Shown: piece by piece, positions 35,964 through 44,195 of the stretch
How the letters are laid out: each line of letters starts with the position of its first letter
Numbering within the stretch: the stretch's first letter is position 1
NCBI RefSeq assembly: GCF_002913715.1
Contig: NZ_PPCE01000009.1
Span: 372,001 to 436,000, forward strand
Source: Campylobacter concisus
Lineage (GTDB): Bacteria > Campylobacterota > Campylobacteria > Campylobacterales > Campylobacteraceae
DNA length: 64,000 nucleotides
Direction: 5' to 3'
Notes under the pieces: generated by a model
The model's input: the letters and a program-made list of their open reading frames with translations, nothing else
What the model was told of the DNA's origin: nothing
Databases searched by the model: none
Translations under genes and position numbers: made by a program

Positions 35964-36352
35964 TCAGCCCTTTTATAATGATAGCTATTGGTGCACTCTT
36001 GTGTGCCCTTGAATTTATGCTATTTTCGTTTTATCTGCTATTTTTTGGGCTGGCCTTCATCATCATCGGAGCGGTAAATTTTGGCATTGCTTTTGAATGG
36101 CCTTATCAAATTTTAGGTGTTGCAGCACTTGCGATTGTCTTGCTGGCACTTTTAAAAGCGCCATTAAAGAGCAAATTTATGTCTAGAAAAGAGAGCTTTA
36201 ATGAGGAATTTTTAGACGAGACTGGAGTTGGCGAGATCAGAGAAAATATGGTCTATTTTAAAGGCACTCTTTGGAAATACGACGGAAATTTAGCTAACGG
36301 AGAGAAGGTGACGGTTCTTGGCACCAAAGGTGACAAGGTGATAGTTGGATAA
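35960..36352 (+). CDS. NfeD-like protein
   Basis: A 130-aa protein with two or three membrane helices (1-75) and a C-terminal OB-fold-like domain (~85-130; MVYFKGTLWKYDG, GEKVTVLGTKGDKVIVG). NfeD partners with SPFH proteins, and this is the short form without the protease domain. The start is the GTG at 35960 overlapping the SPFH stop. The last bases run into a terminator stem. Confidence 0.9.
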   Translation: MISPFIMIAIGALLCALEFMLFSFYLLFFGLAFIIIGAVNFGIAFEWPYQILGVAALAIVLLALLKAPLKSKFMSRKESFNEEFLDETGVGEIRENMVYFKGTLWKYDGNLANGEKVTVLGTKGDKVIVG

Positions 36353-36372
36353 AAGTGCCAGTTGGCACTTTT
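36351..36372. terminator. Terminator between the SPFH/NfeD unit and the His-rich gene
   Basis: AAAAGTGCCA (36351-36360), GT, TGGCACTTTT (36363-36372): a perfect 10-bp repeat with a T-rich end on both strands, placed between the two convergent stop codons. Confidence 0.8.
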
Positions 36373-36373
36373 A

Positions 36374-36583
36374 TTAATGTTTATGCATCATTTGGTGGTC
36401 ATGTGCATGGCCACCATTTTGCATGTCGCCGTGGTGTTCGCAACTTCCCTTATCTTTTGTTGCCATGTTTTGGTGGTGAGGGCAGCCACATTCTGCGTGT
36501 CCAGCTTCGTTTGGCTTTGGCTCATTTTTAGCACAACCAACTAAAAATAGTCCGCAAATAACGGCAAATACTATCTTTTTCAT
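36374..36583 (-). CDS. Small histidine-rich lipoprotein, likely metal-binding
   Basis: A 69-aa lipoprotein with signal ending LFLVGC (Cys16). The mature peptide of ~53 residues contains twelve or so His plus Cys in clusters: HAECGCPHHQ, CEHHGDM, HAHDHQMMHKH at the end. Such a composition suggests binding of copper, nickel or zinc in the periplasm. The start at 36583 (MKKIVFAVICG) is preferred to 36610, because the hydrophobic signal begins there. Isolated gene, with a terminator at its 3' end and mqnC divergent. No transport partner is adjacent. Confidence 0.8.
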   Translation of the reverse strand: MKKIVFAVICGLFLVGCAKNEPKPNEAGHAECGCPHHQNMATKDKGSCEHHGDMQNGGHAHDHQMMHKH

Positions 36584-36715
36584 AACTCGCTCCTTTAAAG
36601 AATTTCTCACATTTTAGCCTTTAAAAATTAATTTTTCATAACGCCTGATTTATCATATTTAAAAGCATTTTTGGCTAAACTCTCGCCCAAAAATAAGCAA
36701 AATAAAAGGTTAAAT

Positions 36716-37762
36716 TTGAAAAGACTTAGTGTAAATGAGGCCATCGATCTTATAGAAAATGCACCGCTTTACGAGCTTGGCAAGATGGCGCTAGCTAGAA
36801 AAAAGGAGCTTCATCCAGATGGCATTACGACCTTTATCGTAGATCGCAACATCAACTATACAAACGTTTGTTGGGTGGATTGTAAATTTTGCGCATTTTA
36901 CCGTCATGCAAAAGAGGAGGACGCTTACGTGCTAAGTTTTGAGGAGATCGGCAAGAAGATCGAGGAGCTTATCGCTATTGGCGGCACGCAAATTTTATTT
37001 CAAGGTGGCGTTCATCCAAAGCTAAAGATCGAGTGGTACGAGGAGCTTGTAAGCTACATCAGCAAGCACTATCCAAGCATCACGATACATGGCTTCTCTG
37101 CCGTTGAGATCGACTACATCGCAAGAGTTTCAAAAATTTCTACAAAAGAGGTCTTAAGACGCCTAAACGAAAAGGGCTTATACTCGATGCCAGGGGCTGG
37201 AGCGGAGATCTTAAGTGACCGCGTTCGTGACATCATCGCCCCTAAAAAGTGCGACACCGCAGACTGGCTTCGCATACACAAAGAGGCGCACGAGCTTGGC
37301 ATAAAGACAACTGCTACGATGATGTTTGGCACGGTTGAGAGCACTCGCGAGATCGTAGAGCACTGGGAGCATATCAGAAATTTACAAGATGAAACGGCTG
37401 GATTTAGGGCATTTATACTTTGGAGCTTTCAAGGGCTAAATACAAAGCTCATGCAAGAATTCCCAGAGATCAAAAAGCAAAGCTCAAACGTCTATCTAAG
37501 GCTTCTTGCGGTCTCAAGGCTCTTTTTGGATAACTTTAAAAATATCCAAAGCAGCTGGGTCACGCAGGGCAGCTACGTAGGTCAGCTAGCGCTTCTTTTT
37601 GGCGCAAACGATCTTGGTAGCACAATGATGGAAGAAAACGTCGTAAAGGCCGCAGGGGCAAGTTTTAGGATGAATCAAGAGCAGATGATCGAGCTTATAA
37701 AAGATGTTGGAGAAATTCCAGCTAAGCGCAACACAAACTACGATATTTTGGAGAAATTTTAG
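36716..37762 (+). CDS. mqnC: Cyclic dehypoxanthinyl futalosine synthase MqnC
   Basis: A radical SAM enzyme of the futalosine menaquinone pathway, converting dehypoxanthinyl futalosine to the cyclic form. The ~348-aa protein has the radical SAM cluster site CWVDCKFCAFYR (C-x3-C-x2-C), GGTQILFQGGVHP, and GAGAEILSDRVR. The C-terminal SPASM-like region with SSWVTQGSYVGQLAL is typical of MqnC. The frame is open from 36671, but the TTG at 36716 behind AAAAGG is the likely start. The M16 gene begins directly after its stop. Campylobacterota use this pathway instead of the Men route. Confidence 0.93.
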   Translation: MKRLSVNEAIDLIENAPLYELGKMALARKKELHPDGITTFIVDRNINYTNVCWVDCKFCAFYRHAKEEDAYVLSFEEIGKKIEELIAIGGTQILFQGGVHPKLKIEWYEELVSYISKHYPSITIHGFSAVEIDYIARVSKISTKEVLRRLNEKGLYSMPGAGAEILSDRVRDIIAPKKCDTADWLRIHKEAHELGIKTTATMMFGTVESTREIVEHWEHIRNLQDETAGFRAFILWSFQGLNTKLMQEFPEIKKQSSNVYLRLLAVSRLFLDNFKNIQSSWVTQGSYVGQLALLFGANDLGSTMMEENVVKAAGASFRMNQEQMIELIKDVGEIPAKRNTNYDILEKF

Positions 37763-38992
37763 ATGAAAATTTTAGATATCAATGTAAAAAATGTAAAAAT
37801 CCCAGTCGTTTTTGAAAACTCAAAAGCGATGCCAGTAGTGAGCCTCAGACTTGTTTTCAAAGCAGCTGGTAGCTCGCAAAATGGTAAGCTAGCAGGCCTT
37901 GCAAGGCTAAGTGCAAATTTACTAAACGAGGGCGATATAAAGCTAGGCTCGGCCAAATTTGCTAAAGAGCTTGAGGTGCGGGCGATCAGCCTAAATGCAA
38001 GCTGTGGCTTTGAGACATTTTGCATCGATCTAAACTGCCTAAAAGAGCACTTTGCCTTTGCATGCGACAAGCTAAAAGAGCTCATGAGCGCCCCAAATTT
38101 GACAGAAGAAATTCTAAATAGGTGCAAAACCGTCACACTTGGCGAGATCGCAGCAAATGAAAATGACTTTGACTACTTAGCAAGGCAGGGACTTTTTGAG
38201 CTTTTGTATCCAAAAAGCGTTCTTGCTCAGCCAGGTATTGGCACTAAAAAGAGCGTAAAAGCGATCACGCTTGAAGATGTGAGCAAATTTTTAAACGAGC
38301 ATTTAGACCTTTCAAATTTACTTTGCGTGCTAGGTGGCGACATCGACGAGAAGCAGGCAAAAGAGCTTGCTAGCGTTTTAGAAATTTTAAAACCTGGCAA
38401 GGTGCGAAAGTTAGAGCGCTTTAGTCCAAGCGACAAGTGTGAAAGCAGCGAGATCATTAGGCAAAGCGAGCAGGCATACATCTACTTTGGTGCGCCATTT
38501 AACGTAAAGGCTGAGGAGAAATACAAGGCTGCAGTGGCGACATTTATCCTAGGCGAGGGTGGCTTTGGCTCGAGGCTCATGGAGGAGATCCGCGTGAAAA
38601 GAGGGCTTGCCTATAGCGCCTACGCTAGAAATTTGCTAAATCTCTCTTACAGCCAGCTTTATGGCTACATGCAGACAAAAAACGAGAAAAAAGATGAGGC
38701 CATTGCCGTTATAAAAGAGGAAATTTTAAAATTTAGTAAAAAAGGCGTTAGTAAGGCTGAGCTTGAGCAGGCGAAGAAATTTTTACTTGGCTCGTTGCCG
38801 CTTAGGCTAGAGACACTATTTAAACGCCTTGATATCGCACAAAGCGAGTTTTATGAGCACGGCGAGCTTGGGGCATTTTTGAAGGATCTGGATAAAATTT
38901 CAGCCCTTTCGCTAAGCGAGCTAAATAGCTTCATAAAAGCCCACGCAGAGATCAACCGGCTAAGTTTTTGCGTCCTAAAAAATGAAATTTGA
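37763..38992 (+). CDS. M16 peptidase homologue without the zinc-binding motif
   Basis: A 409-aa cytoplasmic protein of the M16 fold, with both homologous halves. In the N-terminal half, where active members have H-x-x-E-H, it reads GLARLSANLLNEGDI, so the zinc-binding residues are gone. The C-terminal half retains the substrate R-Y region as GGFGSRLMEEIRVKRGLAYSAYA. It may therefore be an inactive subunit, like the non-catalytic members of M16B pairs, or it may work with a partner encoded elsewhere. It sits between mqnC and recG with no gaps (the recG ATG lies 11 bases inside its 3' end). Confidence 0.85.
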   Translation: MKILDINVKNVKIPVVFENSKAMPVVSLRLVFKAAGSSQNGKLAGLARLSANLLNEGDIKLGSAKFAKELEVRAISLNASCGFETFCIDLNCLKEHFAFACDKLKELMSAPNLTEEILNRCKTVTLGEIAANENDFDYLARQGLFELLYPKSVLAQPGIGTKKSVKAITLEDVSKFLNEHLDLSNLLCVLGGDIDEKQAKELASVLEILKPGKVRKLERFSPSDKCESSEIIRQSEQAYIYFGAPFNVKAEEKYKAAVATFILGEGGFGSRLMEEIRVKRGLAYSAYARNLLNLSYSQLYGYMQTKNEKKDEAIAVIKEEILKFSKKGVSKAELEQAKKFLLGSLPLRLETLFKRLDIAQSEFYEHGELGAFLKDLDKISALSLSELNSFIKAHAEINRLSFCVLKNEI

Positions 38993-40799
38993 AGCAAGCG
39001 ACAGAGCAAAACTTCTAAAAATAGGCGTGCTTAGCCTGCTTGACCTTGCTCTCGTGCTACCAAAGGGCTTTGAGGATACGACGATCGCTAAGAGCCCAAG
39101 AGAGGGGCAGGTCTGCATAAATGTAAAGATCACCTCGCTCGCCTCGCGCCCTGGCATGCTAACAGCGCTTGCCTTTTGCGAGCAGTGGCAAAGTAATGTA
39201 AAGATCGTCATTTTTAACGCAAAGTCTTGGCACTACGGCGCTTTTAAGACTGGCAAAGAGATGGCGATATATGGGCTTTGCTCCTATGCCTTTGGCTCGT
39301 GGCAGATCGTAAATCCAAAAATCACCACAAAAACAGGTCAGATAGTTCCTAAATTTAAGACCGAGCTAAAAGATGATGAAGTCAAAAAACTTGTTTTAAA
39401 ATATATAAATTTACAAAATTTATTAGCCGAGGGCTTAAGTGAGCGAGAGGCTAAATTTCTAGCTAACCTTCAAAGACTAGACGAGCAAAGCGTACAACTT
39501 TTATATCACCTAAAAAACGACAATGATGGCGTGCAAATATTAAAATTTGTAGAAATTTTTAACTACATAAAAAAGCTAAGTGCCAAAAAAACCTACTTTA
39601 AAAGCCCAAAAATCAAGCTTTTTGATATAAGCTCTTGGCTTAAGGGCTTGCCATTTACGCCGACAAATGATCAGATAAACGCCATAAATGACATCAGAGA
39701 CGACCTTAGCGCCGTGCAGGCAAAAAGGCGCGTCATAATGGGCGATGTAGGAAGTGGCAAGACGCTAGTGATCCTAGCAGCTGCTCTTAGCGTCTATCCG
39801 CAAAGTGCCATTTTGATGGCGCCAACAAGCATCTTAAGCGAGCAAATTTATAATGAAGCAAAGAGGCTGCTGCCCGCTTTTATGAACGTGATGCTGGTGC
39901 GAAGCGGGGAGAAAAAGATAGACTTTAGCGGGGTAAATTTGATCGTTGGCACGCATGCGCTGCTCTTTCACGAGCTGCCAAACTCGCCACTTGTCATGGT
40001 TGATGAGCAGCACCGCTTTGGCTCAAATCAGCGCAAAAAGATAGAGGAGCTTGCCTCAAACGAGGATGAGCGAGCAAATTTCGTGCAGTTTTCAGCTACA
40101 CCTATACCTAGGACGCTAAGTTTAATCCAGTCTGAGATCGTAAATTTTAGCTTTTTAAAGCAGATGCCGTTTAAGAAAAATATAACGAGCCAAATTTTAG
40201 GCGCTAGCGAGTTTGGCTTTTTACTAACTCACATCAAAAAGCAGCTTGCGGGTGGCTTTCAAGTAGCCATCATCTATCCGCTAGTTGAGAGCAGCGAGAG
40301 CTCAAACTACCAAAGTTTAAGCGAGGCACAGGGCTTTTGGCTAAAGAATTTCAAAAATGTCTTCGTCACGCACGGCAAGGACAAAGAGAAAGAGGAAATT
40401 TTAAGACGATTTAGAGAAGAGGGCGAAATTTTGCTCTCAACCACCGTTGTTGAGGTTGGGATCTCGCTACCAAGGCTAAATACTATCGTGATCGTGGGCG
40501 CTGAGCGGCTAGGACTTGCCACGCTTCATCAGCTGCGAGGCAGAGTGGGGCGAAACGGCGGCGATGGATACTGCTTTTTATTTACCAAGCTAAAAGAGGC
40601 ACCAGCAAGGCTAAAAGAATTTTGCGCGACAAATGACGGCTTTAAGGTGGCGGAGCTTGATCTAAAAAACCGCCAAAGCGGCGATATACTAAATGGCTTT
40701 TTTCAGCACGGAGCGACCTTTAACTTCTATGACTACGAGGATGATATCACGCAGGCCGCAAAGGCTAGAGTGGCGACACTTGCTAAAAATAATGCCTAG
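38982..40799 (+). CDS. recG: ATP-dependent DNA helicase RecG
   Basis: RecG drives branch migration and fork reversal in DNA repair. The 605-aa protein has the N-terminal OB/wedge region, Walker A as MGDVGSGKT, and DEQHRFG in place of DExH. SATPIPRTL and the motif VI equivalent QLRGRVGRN complete the helicase core. The C-terminal part with TNDGFKVAELDL is typical of RecG. About 90 residues shorter than E. coli RecG, which is usual for this group. It overlaps the M16 gene by 11 bases. Confidence 0.96.
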   Translation: MKFEASDRAKLLKIGVLSLLDLALVLPKGFEDTTIAKSPREGQVCINVKITSLASRPGMLTALAFCEQWQSNVKIVIFNAKSWHYGAFKTGKEMAIYGLCSYAFGSWQIVNPKITTKTGQIVPKFKTELKDDEVKKLVLKYINLQNLLAEGLSEREAKFLANLQRLDEQSVQLLYHLKNDNDGVQILKFVEIFNYIKKLSAKKTYFKSPKIKLFDISSWLKGLPFTPTNDQINAINDIRDDLSAVQAKRRVIMGDVGSGKTLVILAAALSVYPQSAILMAPTSILSEQIYNEAKRLLPAFMNVMLVRSGEKKIDFSGVNLIVGTHALLFHELPNSPLVMVDEQHRFGSNQRKKIEELASNEDERANFVQFSATPIPRTLSLIQSEIVNFSFLKQMPFKKNITSQILGASEFGFLLTHIKKQLAGGFQVAIIYPLVESSESSNYQSLSEAQGFWLKNFKNVFVTHGKDKEKEEILRRFREEGEILLSTTVVEVGISLPRLNTIVIVGAERLGLATLHQLRGRVGRNGGDGYCFLFTKLKEAPARLKEFCATNDGFKVAELDLKNRQSGDILNGFFQHGATFNFYDYEDDITQAAKARVATLAKNNA

Positions 40800-40869
40800 T
40801 TGCTTTTGGCTTAATCTAAATTTTTGATTTTGTTGGCTTTAAAATTTAGCGGAGTAAATTTTAATAAAA

Positions 40870-41076
40870 TTATTTTTCTACTCTTCGCTCTTTGCATACA
40901 TTCTCGCATGGTATACCGTCACGATCACGGTCAAACCCACTGCGTCCGCATTTTCTTAGATAGTGATATGCTTCTTCGCAACTTTTCATCTCTTTGCAGT
41001 AGCGTTTAGAACAATCAAATTTATCCGCCGCGTTTGCCATCAATGCAAAAAATAAAATCAAAACTACTTTTTTCAT
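40870..41076 (-). CDS. Small exported Excalibur-domain protein
   Basis: A 68-aa protein with a signal peptide (1-17, ANA cleavage) and an Excalibur domain. Its hallmark is six cysteines (22, 27, 33, 43, 57, 61) and the calcium-binding DRDRDGIPCENVC motif. The domain occurs singly in extracellular or envelope proteins of unknown function. Here it is the whole mature protein. Monocistronic, between the recG end and the terminator of the ABC operon. Confidence 0.85.
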   Translation of the reverse strand: MKKVVLILFFALMANAADKFDCSKRYCKEMKSCEEAYHYLRKCGRSGFDRDRDGIPCENVCKERRVEK

Positions 41077-41124
41077 TTTTACTCCAAAGGCAGTATTAAA
41101 TAAGAAAAATAATACAAAAAAGCG

Positions 41125-41151
41125 CTCTCAAAAGAATTTCTCTTTTGAGAG
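41125..41151 (-). terminator. Terminator of the ABC transporter unit
   Basis: CTCTCAAAAGA (41125-41135), loop ATTTC, TCTTTTGAGAG (41141-41151). Read on the minus strand it follows the ABC ATPase stop and is followed by CGCTTTTTTG, a clear intrinsic terminator. Confidence 0.9.
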
Positions 41152-41158
41152 TGTAAAT

Positions 41159-41932
41159 TTAAAGAGGATATGTTAAACAGCACTCTCTTTTTACTTCGTC
41201 GATGTAGCTCACGTTTAAATTTAGTCCGTAAAGCTTGCTTAAATTTTCGCTTCTAATGATCTCATCAACCGTGCCAAATCCAACCTCGCCATCACCCTTT
41301 ACAAGTGCCACATATCCACCAAGAAGCACGGCAAAGTCAGGGTTGTGAGTGGTTAGCACGACCGAGTAGCCAAGCTCTTTTAGCCATTTGACGGTGCGTA
41401 GGAATTTATACTGGTTGCCAAAATCAAGCGCGCTCGTTGGCTCGTCAAATATGATCATCTTTGGCTGTGCAGCCATCGCGCGCGCGATCATGCACATCTG
41501 CTTTTGACCGCCACTCATTTGAGTGATAAATTTCTCTTCAAGGTGTTCGATCTCAAGCTTTTTGGTGTAAATTTTAGCGATCTGCTCGTCCTCTTTGCTA
41601 GGCCTTGCAAAGATACCAAGGTGCGCCGCGCGTCCCATCGTGATGAACTCAAGTCCAGTGTATTCATACTCGGTAACCTCGCTTTGAGCCACATACGCCA
41701 TGATCTTAGCGCGCTCTTTGTTACTTAGGCTATCTACGTTTTTGCCATCAAGAAAAATTTCTCCCGAAACTGGCTTTAGTGAGCCACTTATTAGCCCAAG
41801 AGTAGTTGATTTGCCAGCTCCATTTCGACCAAGTATGGTTAAAATCTCACCTGCGCCTATCTTTAAATTTACATTTTCTAGTTTGCCAGCCCCATTTGGG
41901 TAGCTAAAGTTTAAATTTTTAACTTCAAGCAT
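41159..41932 (-). CDS. ABC transporter ATP-binding protein (FecE/BtuD type)
   Basis: The ATPase of an importer for an iron complex or other metal chelate. The 257-aa protein has Walker A as GRNGAGKST, the signature MSGGQKQ, and Walker B as MIIFDEPTSALD, plus the H-loop TTHNPDF. The start ATG overlaps the permease stop as TGATG. Third gene of the substrate-binding protein, permease, ATPase order. Confidence 0.9.
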   Translation of the reverse strand: MLEVKNLNFSYPNGAGKLENVNLKIGAGEILTILGRNGAGKSTTLGLISGSLKPVSGEIFLDGKNVDSLSNKERAKIMAYVAQSEVTEYEYTGLEFITMGRAAHLGIFARPSKEDEQIAKIYTKKLEIEHLEEKFITQMSGGQKQMCMIARAMAAQPKMIIFDEPTSALDFGNQYKFLRTVKWLKELGYSVVLTTHNPDFAVLLGGYVALVKGDGEVGFGTVDEIIRSENLSKLYGLNLNVSYIDEVKRECCLTYPL

Positions 41933-42939
41933 CACGCAACCTTTTTATTTCGCCATAATACCCAGACGAAAAATACCGTACCGATAAAGCCAGTAAGCAC
42001 GCCAAGAGGCACTTCGCTCACACTTATGCTGCGCGCCAAAGTATCGACAAATAGCAAAAACATCGCACCCATAAATATGCTTGCAGGCATGCTTCTTATG
42101 TTGTTTGCGCCAACTAGCATGCGCGCTAAGTGAGGCATGAGAAGTCCCACCCAGGCCACTATACCGCTTATGCAGACGCTACAAGCTGTAAGAAGTGTGG
42201 CACAGATGATGATGATAGAGCGCTCGAATGAGACATTTACGCCAAGTCTAGCCGCACTCTCATCGCCAAGAGAGAGCAAATTTATACGCCAGCTCATTGC
42301 GATTAGCAAAATGGCGCAGATGATCATCACAGGTGCTATATATTTTAAATTCTCACTATCAAGCTTTGCAAGGCTACCAAGCTGCCAATAGACGATATCG
42401 GGCAGCTTCGTCTCAGGATCAGCGACATACTTTAAAAAGCCGATCACTGAGCCCATAAGGCCGCTTACGATGATACCAGAAAGAACTAGCATAAGCGTGC
42501 TTGAGCGGCCCATCATCTTAGGTATGGCTAGCGTGATAGCAACGGCTGCTAAACCAAAGCCAAATGCAAAAATTTGTATCCAAAATAGCGATAGATCAAA
42601 GATGATAGCAGTTGCTGCTCCCACGCAAGCACCAGCTGAGACGCCAAGCAGATCAGGGCTTACTAGCTGGTTTTTAAAGACGCCTTGATAGGCCGCACCA
42701 CTCACGCTAAGAGCGGCTCCGACAAGGATAGCTGCGATGATGCGAGGGATGCGTAAATTTTCTATCACGTTTGTGATGTTGCTAGCTGCGCCATCTCCCA
42801 GACCAATGCTATGAGCTAGCACGCTAAATACATCGCCAAATGAAATGTAAAATCTACCAACGCAAAGTGCGACAAAGGCGCAAAGAAGCGTTAGCAGAGC
42901 TAAAAAAATGGTAACTAATGAAAAATTTGCGTTTTTCAT
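41932..42939 (-). CDS. ABC transporter permease (FecCD/BtuC type)
   Basis: A 335-aa membrane protein with ~9-10 hydrophobic segments. The family features are IPRIIAAILVGAALSVSGAAYQGVFKNQL, LSGIIVSGL, the SLGDESAARLGV cytoplasmic coupling loop and the GIVAWVGLLMPHLARMLVG signature. It belongs to the iron-siderophore/haem/cobalamin/nickel group. The exact substrate is not visible. Linked to the substrate-binding gene by a 3-base gap. Confidence 0.9.
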   Translation of the reverse strand: MKNANFSLVTIFLALLTLLCAFVALCVGRFYISFGDVFSVLAHSIGLGDGAASNITNVIENLRIPRIIAAILVGAALSVSGAAYQGVFKNQLVSPDLLGVSAGACVGAATAIIFDLSLFWIQIFAFGFGLAAVAITLAIPKMMGRSSTLMLVLSGIIVSGLMGSVIGFLKYVADPETKLPDIVYWQLGSLAKLDSENLKYIAPVMIICAILLIAMSWRINLLSLGDESAARLGVNVSFERSIIIICATLLTACSVCISGIVAWVGLLMPHLARMLVGANNIRSMPASIFMGAMFLLFVDTLARSISVSEVPLGVLTGFIGTVFFVWVLWRNKKVA

Positions 42940-42942
42940 ATA

Positions 42943-43998
42943 TTATTTTTTGCTACCGTCTGGGTTTAGACCTTTTAGGATATAGCCATACTCTGTATCG
43001 CTAAGATCGTGGTTTAAGAACTCTTTGTAAAACTCTTTTGTCTTAGCTTTTACATCTACATCTTTAAATAGATCTGGTTGGATAGTCTTTGCAGCCCATA
43101 AAATTTGAAGAGCGCTCTCTGCACCGTATCTATCCCAGCCAAAAACGCCTTTTGGGTTGCCATAAACTTTGCCATTTTTGACAGCATTTGAGCCTGAATA
43201 TGCAGGATTTTCTTTGATAGCTTTGATCTGCTCGTCTGTATCAGCGCCACCAACGATGATGATATCAGGGTTTGCGTTAATGAGCTCCTCAGCTGTTAGC
43301 TCGATCATAGAGCCTTCTTTTGAGACTGCGTTTTTGCCGCCAGCTAAATTTATCCAAGTATTTATGATAGTTTTTGTGCCATCAACCTTTAATAAATTTG
43401 CTCCGCCAAGCAAGTGAAGCACTTTTGGACGTTTAGCATCAGGGATGTTTTTTGTTCTATCGGTCACAAATTTAGTGTTATCTTGGATATTTTTTGTAAG
43501 TTTATCAGCCATAGCTCTAGCGTTGTCAGTGCCGATCACTTCAGCTGTTGCGTAGATACTTTTTTCCATATCTGGATAGTCTCTAAAGATCAAATTTACA
43601 GCGCTAAAGCCGTTTTTGCTAAGCTCGTCTTGATAGTTTTTGCTTGAGACTACGACAACATCAGGGGCAAGCTTAACAAGCTCTTCGATCTGAAGATCTT
43701 TGCCATCAAGTGCGGCTGGTAAATTTTTAAGCCTTGGATAGACGAGGGCGAACCACTTGTTTTTCTTGATCTGATCGGTTGTAGCTACAACTTTATCCAT
43801 ACCGCCAAGCGCTAGGATGATCTCGTTGTTTGCGTGCCAAAGAGCAGCGATCTTTTCAACTTTTTCAGGTACGCCAACTTTGACGCCTTGCATGTCAGTT
43901 ATGCTTCTAGCAGACTCAGCTGCGTTTAGGCTAAGAGCCATAAAAAGTGAAATAACAAGGCTAAATTTAGCCATTTTTTGCAAAAAATTTCTTTGCAT
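42943..43998 (-). CDS. Periplasmic substrate-binding protein of a metal/siderophore-type ABC importer
   Basis: A 351-aa exported protein: signal peptide (~1-28) followed by two Rossmann-like lobes joined by a helix, as in class III binding proteins (VEKIAALWHANNEIILALGG; LQIEELVKLAPDVVVVSSK; ADTDEQIKAIKE in lobe 2). Ligands of this class include ferric siderophores, haem, B12 and, in Helicobacter, nickel. No substrate-specific motif can be read. First gene of the unit, transcribed away from the qNor gene through a ~200-bp region that should hold both promoters. Confidence 0.85.
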   Translation of the reverse strand: MQRNFLQKMAKFSLVISLFMALSLNAAESARSITDMQGVKVGVPEKVEKIAALWHANNEIILALGGMDKVVATTDQIKKNKWFALVYPRLKNLPAALDGKDLQIEELVKLAPDVVVVSSKNYQDELSKNGFSAVNLIFRDYPDMEKSIYATAEVIGTDNARAMADKLTKNIQDNTKFVTDRTKNIPDAKRPKVLHLLGGANLLKVDGTKTIINTWINLAGGKNAVSKEGSMIELTAEELINANPDIIIVGGADTDEQIKAIKENPAYSGSNAVKNGKVYGNPKGVFGWDRYGAESALQILWAAKTIQPDLFKDVDVKAKTKEFYKEFLNHDLSDTEYGYILKGLNPDGSKK

Positions 43999-44121
43999 AT
44001 TTTTTTCCTTTATTTTAAAAATATAAAGCTGTATATTAATAATTTTTAGGTTAATTCTATGTAAAATTCCGCCAATTTCATAAATTTTTAAAATTTTTAT
44101 TAAGACAATATATATCTTTTA

Positions 44122-44135
44122 TTGACATATATCAT
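44122..44135 (+). promoter_or_regulatory. Fnr-like site upstream of the nitric oxide reductase gene
   Basis: TTGAC-ATAT-ATCAT matches the Fnr/Nnr consensus TTGAT-N4-ATCAA at 8 of 10 defined bases. It lies 61 bases upstream of the qNor ATG. This geometry suits activation under low oxygen or NO, but the regulator is unknown. The Crp/Fnr protein at 10978 is one candidate. Confidence 0.45.
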
Positions 44136-44195
44136 TAGCTGCTTTTTTAAAATGAGATAAACTTCGCCTTAAAATTTTTAAAAAAAGGAGAATCA

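Noticed and set aside
36671..36715. Longer N-terminus of MqnC from 36671
   Set aside because: The extra fifteen residues are Lys/Asn-rich and not family-like, while the TTG at 36716 has AAAAGG at the right distance.
43999..44195. Fur box in the divergent ABC/qNor promoter region
   Set aside because: AT-rich words such as TATTAATAATTTTTAG resemble a Fur site only loosely, without the symmetry needed to claim it.
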